Shown: piece after piece, positions 33,689 through 43,250 of the stretch
How positions within the stretch are numbered: the stretch's first letter is position 1
How the letters are laid out: every line of letters starts with the position of its first letter
Assembly (NCBI RefSeq): GCF_016827595.1
Contig: NZ_JAECMS010000002.1
Location: 310,001-374,000 of the forward strand
Length of the DNA: 64,000 nt
Reading direction: 5' to 3'
From: Luteirhabdus pelagi
GTDB taxonomy: Bacteria > Bacteroidota > Bacteroidia > Flavobacteriales > Flavobacteriaceae
Notes under the pieces: model-generated
Seen by the model: the letters and a program-made list of their open reading frames with translations, nothing else
The model's database searches: none
Told to the model about the DNA's origin: nothing
Translations under genes and position numbers: made by a program

Positions 33689-35197
33689 CTAAAACGATAA
33701 GCTAAATCCGCTATACACACCTAAATAATAAGGTCTGTGACGTACCGAGTTATCGGTATACGGATTGAGCTGATACTTAAACATAGGCTCAATATTAAAC
33801 TTAAACGTATTACTAAATCTATAGCTAAGACCAACACCTGCGTTGGTCGCAAAACTTACAGAATTCAAATTATTGGCTTCTCCAAGAACGGAACTAAATC
33901 CGCCATCTTCCACCGAAATTTCATTATCGCCCAAGAACAACGTGCTCATTCCTCCAATAAGGTGCACCCCAAAGTGTTTGTTTACCACTGCATATTTCAA
34001 CTCCAACGGAACCTCATAGTATCGAATGTTCTGGAATAACTCCGCATTCCCCCCAGTTGATTTAGGTGTAACATTCGCAAAATCGCCACTTTGGTTAGCC
34101 ATACTTAAAGCTCCCTTGTCGACTGGAATAATAACATCTCCAGTCTGTCTTGAACCGTAATCGATAGTTGTGGAAGAAAACGCTACAGGCCCCGTACCGA
34201 GATCAATTTCGCCAGTGGAATACCCTAATTCTACATTATTGATACCGGTCCGAACACTCAATCGATCGCTAATGTTGTAAGCAACTTGAACACCATAGCT
34301 GATGTTTACTTCACCCGTTTTGGAATTGTCGGCAAACATAGGGTCGATAGAAGATCCTTCACCGAAAGAACTGTAATACACGGGGGCAACATTTGGTGCT
34401 ACTTCCCAGCGCTTGTTAGGTTTGTTCGACTTGGCAACTGCATCCTCGGTGTTCTTAGATTCTTCAATTGCATCGAAAATAGACTGCTTTTCAGATTCTT
34501 TCTTGGCGTCCGTCTCGGTTTCAGCAACGGCAGTTTCTACCTCGGTATTTTCACTGTTGGCTGCTTTTTCCTTTGGAAGTTGTGAATTTGGGTTGTTATC
34601 TTTTGTATTAGTGGTTTTTGTATCTGTAGCGGCAATAGTTTCTTTCGCATTTTCTATCTGATTCATCCCAAAGGTTTTATCCTTTTCACCTTTCTGGACC
34701 GTACGATTATCAGTTTGTGCCACGGAAGTGTTTTGCGAAGCGTTTTGAGCCTTTTTCCTTTCAGTAGAAGTTGAAACAGGTCTCGTCGTTTCCGAAGCGA
34801 CTGCTTCATTATTGATGGAGGATTCATTCTCAGTTGTGTTTTCCGCATCCTTTTCTTCGGAAGCAACACCTTCTGAAGAATCTTTCTTTGAAGACGCCGG
34901 CTCGGTGACATTATCCTGTTTCTGTTCAACGGCATCCTGCTGCACTTCTTCAACTGAATCTGTATCCGACAAGGGTGAAGAAGTATCGTCCCACACCAAT
35001 TTATCGCCAATCAAAAAGATAAGGGCGATAAGCGCAGCAACACCAGCGGCTTTCCACCATAGCGGAATCACCTTTCGGTCTTTCCTCTCAGCATCCAACT
35101 GCTGTTGGATATTGTTCCAGACCTCAGGCGATGGCTCCGGGGCATGGCCCTCGAAACCTTGCTTAAATACTTCGTCTATGTTTCTATTATCTTTCAT
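33689..35197 (-). CDS. Anti-sigma-like protein fused to an outer-membrane beta-barrel
   Basis: 502 residues. The N-terminal 45 residues (IDEVFKQGFEGHAPEPSPEVWNNI) have no signal peptide and look like the cytoplasmic anti-sigma segment found next to Bacteroidota ECF sigma genes. One helix crosses the inner membrane at about 48-67. A long acidic Ser/Thr/Asn/Glu-rich linker (about 70-260) could span the periplasm. The last 240 residues are alternating strands ending SGFSLSF, typical of an outer-membrane beta-barrel. This matches the dual membrane-spanning anti-sigma factors described in Bacteroides thetaiotaomicron. The sigma gene lies 26 nt upstream in the same unit. Confidence 0.82.
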   Translation of the reverse strand: MKDNRNIDEVFKQGFEGHAPEPSPEVWNNIQQQLDAERKDRKVIPLWWKAAGVAALIALIFLIGDKLVWDDTSSPLSDTDSVEEVQQDAVEQKQDNVTEPASSKKDSSEGVASEEKDAENTTENESSINNEAVASETTRPVSTSTERKKAQNASQNTSVAQTDNRTVQKGEKDKTFGMNQIENAKETIAATDTKTTNTKDNNPNSQLPKEKAANSENTEVETAVAETETDAKKESEKQSIFDAIEESKNTEDAVAKSNKPNKRWEVAPNVAPVYYSSFGEGSSIDPMFADNSKTGEVNISYGVQVAYNISDRLSVRTGINNVELGYSTGEIDLGTGPVAFSSTTIDYGSRQTGDVIIPVDKGALSMANQSGDFANVTPKSTGGNAELFQNIRYYEVPLELKYAVVNKHFGVHLIGGMSTLFLGDNEISVEDGGFSSVLGEANNLNSVSFATNAGVGLSYRFSNTFKFNIEPMFKYQLNPYTDNSVRHRPYYLGVYSGFSLSF

Positions 35198-35223
35198 ATA
35201 GCGTTTCCTTTCGGAAACTAATT

Positions 35224-35757
35224 TTATGCATCTTTCTGTTGATAGGCTTCAATCTTCTCCTTTAATATGCTTCGCGCACGCGCTAGGTTAGATTTAGACG
35301 TGCCATCGCTAATTCCTAACAATTCGGCGATCTCTTTATGTGTATAGCCATCCAAAACATACATGGAAAACACTAATCGGTATCGCTCCGGAAGCTCTTG
35401 GATAATCTGTAACAAGAATTTCAACGGAACGTTATCAGTTTCAACGATTACCTCTTCTGGCTGTTCTAATTGTGCTTCATCCTTAATATCGTACACTTTC
35501 TGTTTGCGATATTTTTGAAGCACGGTGTTTACGGTGACCCGTTTTAGCCAACCTTCGAAGGAACCTTTTCCGGTATACTGACCTATCTTTTTAAAAATGG
35601 TAATGAACGCATCCTGGAGGTTGTCCTCGGCTTCCGTTTTGTTGGGTGAGTACCGCAAACAAATGGAAAATAACACTCCCGAAAACTGTTGGTACAATTG
35701 TGCCTGTGCTTTCCGGTCCTGCTCCTTGCATCGCTGTATTAGCTCCTCTAGGGTCAT
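35224..35757 (-). CDS. ECF-type RNA polymerase sigma factor
   Basis: 177 residues with region 2 (YQQFSGVLFSICLRYSPNKTEAEDNLQDAFITIFKKIGQY, FEGWLKRVTVNTVL) and region 4 (LPERYRLVFSMYVLDGYTHKEIAELLGISDGTSKSNLARAR). It directs RNA polymerase to a stress or envelope regulon. The next gene on the same strand encodes the likely anti-sigma partner spanning both membranes, so signals from the outer membrane probably release this factor. The regulon cannot be told from the window. Confidence 0.93.
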   Translation of the reverse strand: MTLEELIQRCKEQDRKAQAQLYQQFSGVLFSICLRYSPNKTEAEDNLQDAFITIFKKIGQYTGKGSFEGWLKRVTVNTVLQKYRKQKVYDIKDEAQLEQPEEVIVETDNVPLKFLLQIIQELPERYRLVFSMYVLDGYTHKEIAELLGISDGTSKSNLARARSILKEKIEAYQQKDA

Positions 35758-35808
35758 GTAGTGCCGTGATGGTTAATGGATTGCGTTACTTAATTGGTGC
35801 AATATCCT

Positions 35809-35846
35809 AAAAATAATCAGGCCCTACACAAGGTAGATGCCTGATT
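35809..35846 (-). terminator. Terminator downstream of recA
   Basis: On the minus strand, AATCAGGC pairs with GCCTGATT around a 16-nt loop and is followed by ATTTTT. It lies about 28 nt after the recA stop and before the sigma gene, separating the two units. Confidence 0.6.
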
Positions 35847-35873
35847 TTGAAAAGGGTTGCGTAGCAAATGTAC

Positions 35874-36881
35874 TTATTCGCTAATTTCTTTGATGGATTC
35901 CTTGATTTTCTGCTCTAATTCCTCCATTAATTCGGGATTATCGAGCAAAAGTGTTTTTACGGCATCGCGCCCCTGACCTAGCTTTGTATCGTCATAGCTA
36001 TACCACGATCCGCTTTTTTGAACGATGCCAAATTCTGCTCCCAAATCGATTACTTCACCCACCTTACTGATTCCGGTACCATACATAATATCGAATTCAG
36101 CGGTCTTAAACGGGGGTGCCACTTTGTTCTTAACGATCTTCACCCGCGTTTTATTACCACGGACTTCACTATTGGAATCTTTGATTTGAGTAGAACGACG
36201 AATATCAAGTCGAACAGAACAATAGAATTTCAGTGCGTTACCTCCGGTAGTCGTTTCCGGGTTTCCGAACATCACTCCGATTTTTTCACGTAACTGGTTG
36301 ATGAATATCACCGTACAATTAGTCTTGCTAATAGAAGCTGTTAACTTTCGAAGTGCTTGCGACATCAATCGAGCATGTAATCCCATTTTACTATCGCCCA
36401 TTTCGCCTTCAATCTCGCTTTTTGGTGTCAAGGCCGCTACGGAGTCGATAACGATAATGTCTATCGCACCACTTCGAATCAAATTATCAGTAATTTCAAG
36501 GGCTTGTTCCCCATTATCGGGTTGAGAGATAATCAGGTTTTCAATATCAACACCCAATTTTTGCGCATAGTAGCGGTCAAACGCATGTTCCGCATCGATA
36601 AAGGCAGCAATACCTCCCTTTCGCTGTGCCTCGGCAATAGCATGAAGGGTTAAGGTCGTTTTACCTGAAGATTCCGGTCCGTAAATTTCAACGATTCGAC
36701 CTCTTGGATAACCGCCTACTCCTAAGGCAACATCCAGTCCGAGTGAACCGGTTGGAATAACCTCTACATCCTGAACGGCGCTATCGCCCATTTTCATTAC
36801 GGTACCCTTTCCGTAGGTTTTATCTAATTTATCTAACGTCAGCTTTAATGCCTTCAGTTTTGCATCCTGTTCTTTGCTCAT
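35874..36881 (-). CDS. recA: Recombinase RecA
   Basis: 335 residues. Walker A GPESSGKT is at 68-75, and the family signatures [32 protein letters not shown] and loop L2 ([18 protein letters not shown]) are all present. It forms ATP-dependent filaments on single-stranded DNA for recombination and LexA-type cleavage. It is a single-gene unit with a terminator downstream. No LexA-like box was recognised upstream. Confidence 0.98.
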   Translation of the reverse strand: MSKEQDAKLKALKLTLDKLDKTYGKGTVMKMGDSAVQDVEVIPTGSLGLDVALGVGGYPRGRIVEIYGPESSGKTTLTLHAIAEAQRKGGIAAFIDAEHAFDRYYAQKLGVDIENLIISQPDNGEQALEITDNLIRSGAIDIIVIDSVAALTPKSEIEGEMGDSKMGLHARLMSQALRKLTASISKTNCTVIFINQLREKIGVMFGNPETTTGGNALKFYCSVRLDIRRSTQIKDSNSEVRGNKTRVKIVKNKVAPPFKTAEFDIMYGTGISKVGEVIDLGAEFGIVQKSGSWYSYDDTKLGQGRDAVKTLLLDNPELMEELEQKIKESIKEISE

Positions 36882-37117
36882 TTTTAGTCTGTTTTTCTTG
36901 AATTTTGGTAGTAGGCTAAGGTACTATTTCTTTGGGTTTACAACAATTGGAAAGTATGGTAAGTTTTGGATTTTATCCACAATACCACCTTTCTATTATT
37001 TCAATCAAAAATGCTTGACAAACAGCTCCTTTCTATTGAAAGTTACGATAAAGTAATTAATTTGAGAGTAAGAAATTAGAAGAGTATGTCGTAATTCACC
37101 AATTCGAGGAAAAATAG

Positions 37118-37125
37118 TACTTTTG
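37118..37125 (+). promoter_or_regulatory. -7 element of trhO
   Basis: TACTTTTG matches TAnnTTTG, 46 nt upstream of the ATG. The rest of the 290-bp gap between recA and trhO shows nothing else recognisable. Confidence 0.42.
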
Positions 37126-37171
37126 CCGAACATTAAAACAACTATTCTTTTTCACTAAAACGTAGTATAGC

Positions 37172-38203
37172 ATGCAACTGTACAACAAAATGAGTGCAAA
37201 GGAAAGGGCCGCCATGCTGGAAGAAGCCGGCGAAGATCGATTAACCCTTTCTTTTTATCAATATGCCAAGATCGGCAATCCTACTTTATTTCGAAATCAC
37301 CTTTTTGTGGCTTGGGACGAATTGGACGTTCTCGGACGTATCTATGTTGCCCATGAAGGTATCAACGCACAACTTTCAGTGCCTGCCAAGAATTTCAAGA
37401 AATTCAAGAAGTTTTTGGATGGTATCTATTTCCTGAAAGGTGTTCGCCTGAACATCGCAATCGAGCAGGACATGATGTCGTTCCTTAAATTAAAAATCAA
37501 GGTCCGTTCAAAGATTTTAGCCGACGGCTTAAACGACGATACTTTCGATGTTACCAACAAAGGGGTTCATGTAAATGCCGAAGCCTTCAACAAATTGCTG
37601 GACGATCCGAACACGATCTTGGTCGATATGCGTAACCACTATGAAAGTGAAATCGGTCATTTTCAGGGAGCTATCACACCCGATGTAGATACTTTCCGTG
37701 ATTCCTTGGATATTATTGAAGAAGACCTAAAAGATCACAAGGAAGACAAAAACCTTGTAATGTATTGTACGGGTGGTATTCGCTGTGAAAAAGCCAGTGC
37801 CTACTATAAGCACAAAGGGTTCAAAAAAGTATTTCAATTGGAAGGTGGTATTATTGAATATGCCCGTCAGGTGAAAGATCAGGAACTTGAAAACAAATTC
37901 CTGGGGAAGAACTTTGTCTTCGACCATCGACGCGGAGAGCGCATTTCTGATGAAATTATTTCGAAATGCCATCAATGTGGAAAACCTTGCGATACACATG
38001 TGAATTGTGCTAACGAGGCTTGCCATCTTTTATTTATTCAATGTGAAGAATGTGCTGCAAAAATGGAAAATTGCTGTAGCGATGACTGTGTGGAGGTAAT
38101 TCATCTTCCCTATGAGGAACAGAAAAAACTACGTCGCGGAACGCATAACAGCAACAAGATTTTTAAAAAAGGCCGGTCTGAGAAATTAAAATTCAAGAAT
38201 TAA
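37172..38203 (+). CDS. trhO: tRNA uridine-34 hydroxylase TrhO (rhodanese-like)
   Basis: 343 residues. The N-terminal acylphosphatase-like domain (LTLSFYQYAKIGNPTLFRNHL, GRIYVAHEGINAQLSVP) precedes a rhodanese domain (about 130-240) with the catalytic C199 in VMYCTGGIRCEKASAYY. A Cys-rich zinc-like segment follows (CHQCGKPCDTHVNCANEACH, CEECAAKMENCCSDDC). TrhO (YceA) uses O2 to hydroxylate U34 of certain tRNAs to 5-hydroxyuridine. It is cytoplasmic and appears monocistronic. Confidence 0.94.
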   Translation: MQLYNKMSAKERAAMLEEAGEDRLTLSFYQYAKIGNPTLFRNHLFVAWDELDVLGRIYVAHEGINAQLSVPAKNFKKFKKFLDGIYFLKGVRLNIAIEQDMMSFLKLKIKVRSKILADGLNDDTFDVTNKGVHVNAEAFNKLLDDPNTILVDMRNHYESEIGHFQGAITPDVDTFRDSLDIIEEDLKDHKEDKNLVMYCTGGIRCEKASAYYKHKGFKKVFQLEGGIIEYARQVKDQELENKFLGKNFVFDHRRGERISDEIISKCHQCGKPCDTHVNCANEACHLLFIQCEECAAKMENCCSDDCVEVIHLPYEEQKKLRRGTHNSNKIFKKGRSEKLKFKN

Positions 38204-38327
38204 CTTTCCGAATTCTGAAATCATCATTCTTCATTCATCATTAATTATTGGTATCTTTACCATAGAAATCAATCATTGTTTAATCTTCGTCCCTTTTTCA
38301 CCTTAAAAAGGGCTATATATATAAAAT

Positions 38328-39509
38328 ATGGGCTGTACCAGCTGTGCTAGTGGCGCCGACGGACAGCCAAAAGGCTGCAAGAACAACGGGACCTGCGGTA
38401 CTGATGGCTGTAACAAATTAACGGTATTCGACTGGCTTTCCAATATGGCGCTTCCCGCGAATGTAGCACCGTTCAAAGCTGTGGAAGTGCGTTTCAAAAA
38501 CGGTCGTAAGGAATTTTTCCAGAATGCGGAAAATCTTACGCTTTCTATCGGCGATACGATCGCTACCGAAGCATCGCCAGGTCACGATATTGGGGTGGTA
38601 ACCCTAACAGGCGAACTGGTTCGGGTTCAAATGAAGAAAAAGAAAATACGTAAATCGGTGGAAGAACTTCCAAAAATCTACCGAAAAGCAAGTCAACGCG
38701 ATATCGATATTTGGCAGAAATGCCGCGATAAGGAACAAGAGGTTCAAAAGCGGTCGCGCGAAATTGCTATGCGACTCGGACTTCAAATGAAAATTAGCGA
38801 TATCGAGTATCAGGGCGATGGCTCCAAGGCAATTTTCTATTATACAGCCGACGATCGCGTAGATTTTCGACAACTAATAAAAGACCTTGCACGTGCTTTC
38901 AATACCCGTATTGAAATGAAGCAAGTTGGCTTCCGTCAGGAAGCGGCCCGTTTAGGGGGTATCGGTTCCTGTGGAAGAGAACTATGCTGTTCTACTTGGT
39001 TAACCGATTTCCGTTCGGTGTCTACCTCAGCGGCGCGCTATCAACAGCTTTCGCTAAATCCACTGAAATTAGCGGGACAATGTGGAAAGTTGAAATGTTG
39101 TCTCAATTATGAATTGGATACGTATTTGGAAGCACTAAAAGAGTTTCCAAAAACAGATATTAAGCTGAAGACGGATAAAGGTCTCGCTATTTGTCAAAAA
39201 ATCGACATTTTCAAAGGGCTGTTGTGGTATAGCTACGTTGATGATGGTATGAACTGGCACCAGCTTTCGGCGGCCAATGCCAATAAGATCATCGCAATGA
39301 ACAAGGATGGCAAAAAAGTTGCCAGCCTTGAAATGTTTGTTGATGATAGTCCGCAGGCGTCCACCGAATTGTTTAGCGATGTGGTCGGACAGGATAGTTT
39401 GACGCGCTTCGATACGCCAAAGAAAAACAAGCGAAAAAAACGACGTAACAAAAAAGGCAGAGGGCCTCGTAATAAGAACCGCAACCGAAAATCGAATAAG
39501 AATGCCTAG
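38328..39509 (+). CDS. ricT: PSP1-domain protein RicT (YaaT-like)
   Basis: 393 residues. The N-terminus is Cys-rich (GCTSCASG, GCKNNGTCGTDGCNK), and the central PSP1 domain has QVGFRQEAARLGGIGSCGRELCCSTWL and SGQCGKLKCCLNYE-like cysteine pairs. A Lys/Arg-rich tail (about 365-393) may contact RNA. In Bacillus, RicT with RicA and RicF forms an Fe-S complex that affects RNase Y-dependent mRNA maturation; those partners are not visible here. The coding end overlaps gldH by 8 nt, the usual flavobacterial order ricT-gldH-PBP1A. Confidence 0.9.
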   Translation: MGCTSCASGADGQPKGCKNNGTCGTDGCNKLTVFDWLSNMALPANVAPFKAVEVRFKNGRKEFFQNAENLTLSIGDTIATEASPGHDIGVVTLTGELVRVQMKKKKIRKSVEELPKIYRKASQRDIDIWQKCRDKEQEVQKRSREIAMRLGLQMKISDIEYQGDGSKAIFYYTADDRVDFRQLIKDLARAFNTRIEMKQVGFRQEAARLGGIGSCGRELCCSTWLTDFRSVSTSAARYQQLSLNPLKLAGQCGKLKCCLNYELDTYLEALKEFPKTDIKLKTDKGLAICQKIDIFKGLLWYSYVDDGMNWHQLSAANANKIIAMNKDGKKVASLEMFVDDSPQASTELFSDVVGQDSLTRFDTPKKNKRKKRRNKKGRGPRNKNRNRKSNKNA

Positions 39510-39984
39510 AGCGCTTTTGGTATTATTTTTGGGAATTCTAGTAACCGCCTGCGAACCTGATGGAGTAGCGAGTGGTACGAAAGCCATCGATGGAGCTTGG
39601 AGTAAAGATGAAATAGTAGAGTTTAAGGTTCCCCGATTGGATTCCGTTCAACCCTATGATGTTTTTTTAACGTTGCGAAATAACAATGATTACCCCTTCA
39701 ATAATATCTTTTTAATCGTGGCGATGGAATTTCCCCATGGAAAGGTGGTCGCCGATACCTTGGAATATCGAATGGCAGCGCCCGATGGAAAATGGTTGGG
39801 AACGGGAATCGGTTCTGTGAAGGAGAGTAAGCTTTGGTATAAGGAAAATGTACGTTTTGCGGAAGAAGGCGATTATATCCTTCGCATCTCACAAGCGGTG
39901 CGCAATAACGGTCAGGTCCAAGGCGTTACAGAATTGAAGGGAATTACCGACGTTGGCTATCAAATTGAAAAAGCCTCACAATAA
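39502..39984 (+). CDS. gldH: Gliding motility lipoprotein GldH
   Basis: 160 residues with a lipoprotein signal (LGILVTACEPD, C17). The sequence AWSKDEIVEFKVPRLDS, DVFLTLRNNNDYPFNNIFLIV and FPHGKVVADTLEYRMAAPDGKWLGTGIGS is characteristic of GldH, needed for gliding in Flavobacterium johnsoniae. It is anchored in the envelope. It overlaps ricT and lies 6 nt before PBP1A. Presence of gldH together with T9SS cargo genes suggests a gliding or T9SS-competent organism. Confidence 0.94.
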   Translation: MPRALLVLFLGILVTACEPDGVASGTKAIDGAWSKDEIVEFKVPRLDSVQPYDVFLTLRNNNDYPFNNIFLIVAMEFPHGKVVADTLEYRMAAPDGKWLGTGIGSVKESKLWYKENVRFAEEGDYILRISQAVRNNGQVQGVTELKGITDVGYQIEKASQ

Positions 39985-39990
39985 ATTGCT

Positions 39991-42300
39991 ATGGCGACAA
40001 AAAAGAAAAAAAAGACTACTAAAAAAGACAATGGGGTTTCCAAACATATCCGAACCTTTTGGAAATTGTTTGGCGCTTTCGTACTGTTAATCATCCTATT
40101 GTTTCTGTTGGCCTCTTGGGGTGTCTTCGGAAGCCTTCCGGATGAAACCAGCCTCGAGAACCCTGAAAAAAACCTAGCGACTGAAATTATTTCCAGCAAT
40201 GGTGAAGTGTTGGGAAAATTCTATCGTGAAAACCGTACCCCAGTCACGTTTGAAGAACTTCCTGATCACCTGGTGAATGCACTTATCGCTACCGAAGATG
40301 CTCGTTTTTACGATCATTCAGGCATCGATGCCAAAGGAACCGTTCGTGCCGCAGTGTTTTTAGGAACCCGCGGTGGCGCCAGTACCATTTCGCAACAGTT
40401 GGCGAAACTGTTTTTTACCGAACAGGTGTCGCGTAACAAATTAGCACGTGGTCTTCAAAAAATCAAGGAATGGATTATCGCCACACGACTGGAACGTCGG
40501 TATACCAAGGAGGAAATTATTACCATGTACTTCAACGAGTATGATTTCCTAAACCAAGCAGTCGGAATCGAGTCGGCAGCCAATATTTATTTTGATAAGA
40601 ATCCTTCAGATCTTACGACTGCCGAAAGCGCAATGTTGGTTGGAATGTTTAAGAACAGTTCACTTTACAATCCGCTTCGCAATAAAGAAGGCGTCAGAAA
40701 CAGACGAAATGTGGTCTTGGCCCAAATGGCGAAATACGATTATATCACCGATGAGGTTAAGGATTCGCTTCAAGCGCTTCCGCTGGGCGTTACCTACACC
40801 CCACAAGGTCATAATGAAGGTATTGCGACGTATTTCCGTGAATATGTTCGGAATTACATGGCAGAGTGGATTGAGGAGAACCCGAAAAGCGATGGTTCCA
40901 AATGGAATATTTACAGCGATGGGTTGAAAGTCTATACGACCATCGATTCGAAAATGCAGGAATATGCCGAAGAAGCGGTCGATGAACATATGCGTAATCT
41001 TCAAAAGGAATTCGACAAACGGAACGAGGATAACAAAACGGCTCCTTTTCGGGACATAACTTCCGAAGAAATGAATAGCATCATGAATTCAGCCATGCGT
41101 CGAAGCGATCGTTGGCGCGAAATGAAGCGACAGGATAAATCTGAGGAGGAAATCATCGCAAGCTTTAAGAAAAAAACCGATATGCGCATCTTCACTTGGG
41201 GCGGCGTGAAGGATACGGTAATGACTCCGATGGATTCCATTCGCTACTACAAAAAATTCTTACGGGCATCGATGATGAGTATGACGCCTCAAACGGGTGA
41301 AGTTAAAGCCTGGGTTGGCGGTATCGACTATAAGCACTTCAAATATGATATGGTGAAGACCGGACAACGGCAAATTGGATCTACTTTCAAACCATTCGTA
41401 TATGCCACGGCTATCGATCAAATGCATATGTCGCCCTGCGATACCCTTCCCGATACGCCTTATACGATCGAGGCAGGCAAATATGGACTTCTAAAACCAT
41501 GGACACCTAGCAATTCTGGAAAAACAAAAGGTGGAATGCTATCGCTTAAGCAAGCCCTTGCGCAATCCATCAATACCATAACAGCGCGTTTGATAGACCG
41601 TGTTGGACCAAAACCCGTAATCGATTTGGTTAGCAAAATGGGCGTTGATGCATCCGATATTCCGGAGGCACCGTCGATTGCCCTAGGAACACCAGATGTT
41701 ACCTTATATGAAATGGTAGGGGCTTACAGCGTTTTTGCAAATGAAGGCGTATACGTTAAACCAACGCTTATTCAGCGTATTGAGGACAAAAACGGTACGA
41801 TTTTGTATCAAAATGTTCCTGAAACCAAGGATGTTATAAGCGATGAAACAGCCTATGTTACGGTGAAGCTTATGGAAGGTGTAGTCGCTTCAGGTTCGGG
41901 TAGTCGCCTTCGCGGTACTTGGCGTGGCGGTCATATGTATGAAGAGGTTATTACCGGCTATCCCTACGACTTCAAGAATCCGATTGCTGGCAAAACCGGT
42001 ACGACACAGAATAACAGTGATGGTTGGTTTATGGGCATGGTCCCAAATCTTGTTACGGGAGTTTGGGTTGGTGGTGAAGACCGATCGGTTCACTTCAACA
42101 GTACGAGCTACGGACAAGGGGCTACGATGGCATTGCCAATTTGGGCGGTGTATATGAAGAAATGTTATGCCAACGAAGAGTTGAATGTTTCTAAGGAAGA
42201 ATTTAAGCGTCCGAAGAAAATTTCAATTATAACCGATTGTTCAGAGTATAAGCCAGAGAATACGGGTGAAGAGGAAATACCTGAGGAATTCGATTTTTAA
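39991..42300 (+). CDS. Bifunctional penicillin-binding protein 1A
   Basis: 769 residues. A short Lys-rich cytoplasmic start and one membrane helix (about 26-48) precede a GT51 glycosyltransferase domain (about 75-245, ATEDARFYDHSGIDAKG, GGASTISQQLAKLFF) and a transpeptidase domain (about 430-720). Transpeptidase motifs are STFK in RQIGSTFKPF, SIN in AQSINTITARL, and KTG in IAGKTGTTQNNSDGWF. It polymerises and crosslinks peptidoglycan. It is the last gene of the ricT-gldH-PBP unit and is closed by a strong terminator. Confidence 0.95.
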   Translation: MATKKKKKTTKKDNGVSKHIRTFWKLFGAFVLLIILLFLLASWGVFGSLPDETSLENPEKNLATEIISSNGEVLGKFYRENRTPVTFEELPDHLVNALIATEDARFYDHSGIDAKGTVRAAVFLGTRGGASTISQQLAKLFFTEQVSRNKLARGLQKIKEWIIATRLERRYTKEEIITMYFNEYDFLNQAVGIESAANIYFDKNPSDLTTAESAMLVGMFKNSSLYNPLRNKEGVRNRRNVVLAQMAKYDYITDEVKDSLQALPLGVTYTPQGHNEGIATYFREYVRNYMAEWIEENPKSDGSKWNIYSDGLKVYTTIDSKMQEYAEEAVDEHMRNLQKEFDKRNEDNKTAPFRDITSEEMNSIMNSAMRRSDRWREMKRQDKSEEEIIASFKKKTDMRIFTWGGVKDTVMTPMDSIRYYKKFLRASMMSMTPQTGEVKAWVGGIDYKHFKYDMVKTGQRQIGSTFKPFVYATAIDQMHMSPCDTLPDTPYTIEAGKYGLLKPWTPSNSGKTKGGMLSLKQALAQSINTITARLIDRVGPKPVIDLVSKMGVDASDIPEAPSIALGTPDVTLYEMVGAYSVFANEGVYVKPTLIQRIEDKNGTILYQNVPETKDVISDETAYVTVKLMEGVVASGSGSRLRGTWRGGHMYEEVITGYPYDFKNPIAGKTGTTQNNSDGWFMGMVPNLVTGVWVGGEDRSVHFNSTSYGQGATMALPIWAVYMKKCYANEELNVSKEEFKRPKKISIITDCSEYKPENTGEEEIPEEFDF

Positions 42301-42315
42301 ACGATATTGAAGTAT

Positions 42316-42353
42316 AAAAAACCTGCCCAGTAGCCTATTGGGCAGGTTTTTTT
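42316..42353 (+). terminator. Terminator after PBP1A
   Basis: Stem AAAAAACCTGCCCA/TGGGCAGGTTTTTT (42316-42329 and 42339-42352) with a 9-nt loop and a seven-T run. It is a strong intrinsic terminator 15 nt after the stop. Confidence 0.9.
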
Positions 42354-42393
42354 ATAGCCCTATTTTTCGTACTTTTCAGAAAAAATAAGATAG

Positions 42394-43092
42394 ATGATTA
42401 CAAAGACAGTTCCGAATGTTGAAGCTGCCTGTGAAGGGGTTGAAGATAACATGACCTTAATGTTGGGAGGTTTTGGGTTATGTGGTATTCCAGAGAACGC
42501 GATTTCACAATTGGTGAAACTAAACGTTAAAGATGTGACCTGTATTTCAAACAATGCTGGAGTTGATGATTTTGGTCTGGGATTACTGCTTCAAAAGAAA
42601 CAAATCAAAAAGATGATTTCTTCCTATGTGGGGGAAAATGCAGAATTCGAACGGCAAATGCTAAGTGGCGAATTGGAAGTGGAACTTATTCCACAGGGAA
42701 CCTTGGCACAACGCTGCCGAGCAGCCCAAAGTGGTATTCCTGCTTTTTACACACCCGCTGGTTATGGAACGGAAGTAGGCGAAGGAAAGGAATCGCGAGA
42801 GTTTGATGGTAAGATGCACCTATTGGAGCATGCCTTTGAAGCCGATTTTGCCTTTGTAAAAGCTTGGAAGGGCGATACCGCTGGAAATCTCATCTTTAAG
42901 GGAACGGCTCGTAATTTTAATCCGAATATGTGCGGTGCCGCAAATATAACGGTGGCTGAGGTGGAAGAACTAGTGCCTGCCGGCGAACTGGATCCGAATG
43001 ATATCCATATTCCGGGGATCTTCGTACAGCGCATCTTTAAAGGCGAACGTTATGAGAAACGAATTGAACAACGAACGGTACGAGCTAAATAA
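42394..43092 (+). CDS. scoA: 3-oxoacid CoA-transferase, subunit A
   Basis: 232 residues. The family I CoA-transferase A subunit signature is [13 protein letters not shown], with [31 protein letters not shown] and [21 protein letters not shown] following. It moves CoA between succinyl-CoA and a 3-oxoacid such as acetoacetate, in ketone-body or beta-oxidation metabolism. Subunit B follows 158 nt downstream, a longer gap than usual for this pair, and part of the gap looks like an inserted repeat. Confidence 0.95.
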   Translation: MITKTVPNVEAACEGVEDNMTLMLGGFGLCGIPENAISQLVKLNVKDVTCISNNAGVDDFGLGLLLQKKQIKKMISSYVGENAEFERQMLSGELEVELIPQGTLAQRCRAAQSGIPAFYTPAGYGTEVGEGKESREFDGKMHLLEHAFEADFAFVKAWKGDTAGNLIFKGTARNFNPNMCGAANITVAEVEELVPAGELDPNDIHIPGIFVQRIFKGERYEKRIEQRTVRAK

Positions 43093-43133
43093 TTTGAAGA
43101 TGTAGCAAGGTGAACGGAATGAAGAGTATGTCT

Positions 43134-43212
43134 GGTTGAGCGAAGTCGAAACCTACATAATATTCTAAGAGTTCTCGAATGCCTGGCCCTCCGGCAAGCG
43201 AGCAATCGAACC
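43134..43212. repeat. Probable dispersed repeat between the CoA-transferase subunits
   Basis: GGTTGAGCGAAGTCGAAACC near the left end and TCGAACC at the right end give a loose, imperfect inverted repeat about 79 nt long, with GCCTGGCCCTCCGGCAAGC inside. The GGTTGAGCGAAGTCGAAAC type of sequence is common in flavobacterial intergenic regions. It explains the unusually long scoA-scoB gap. Boundaries are approximate. Confidence 0.4.
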
Positions 43213-43250
43213 AACATGGCAAAATTTTTTAAGAATTAACTAATTAACCA

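Noticed and set aside
42316-42353. PBP1A terminator as a ninth member of the 33-bp family
   Set aside because: It has similar size and an ACCTGCC start, but its loop and arm sequence differ and it has the T-run of an ordinary terminator.
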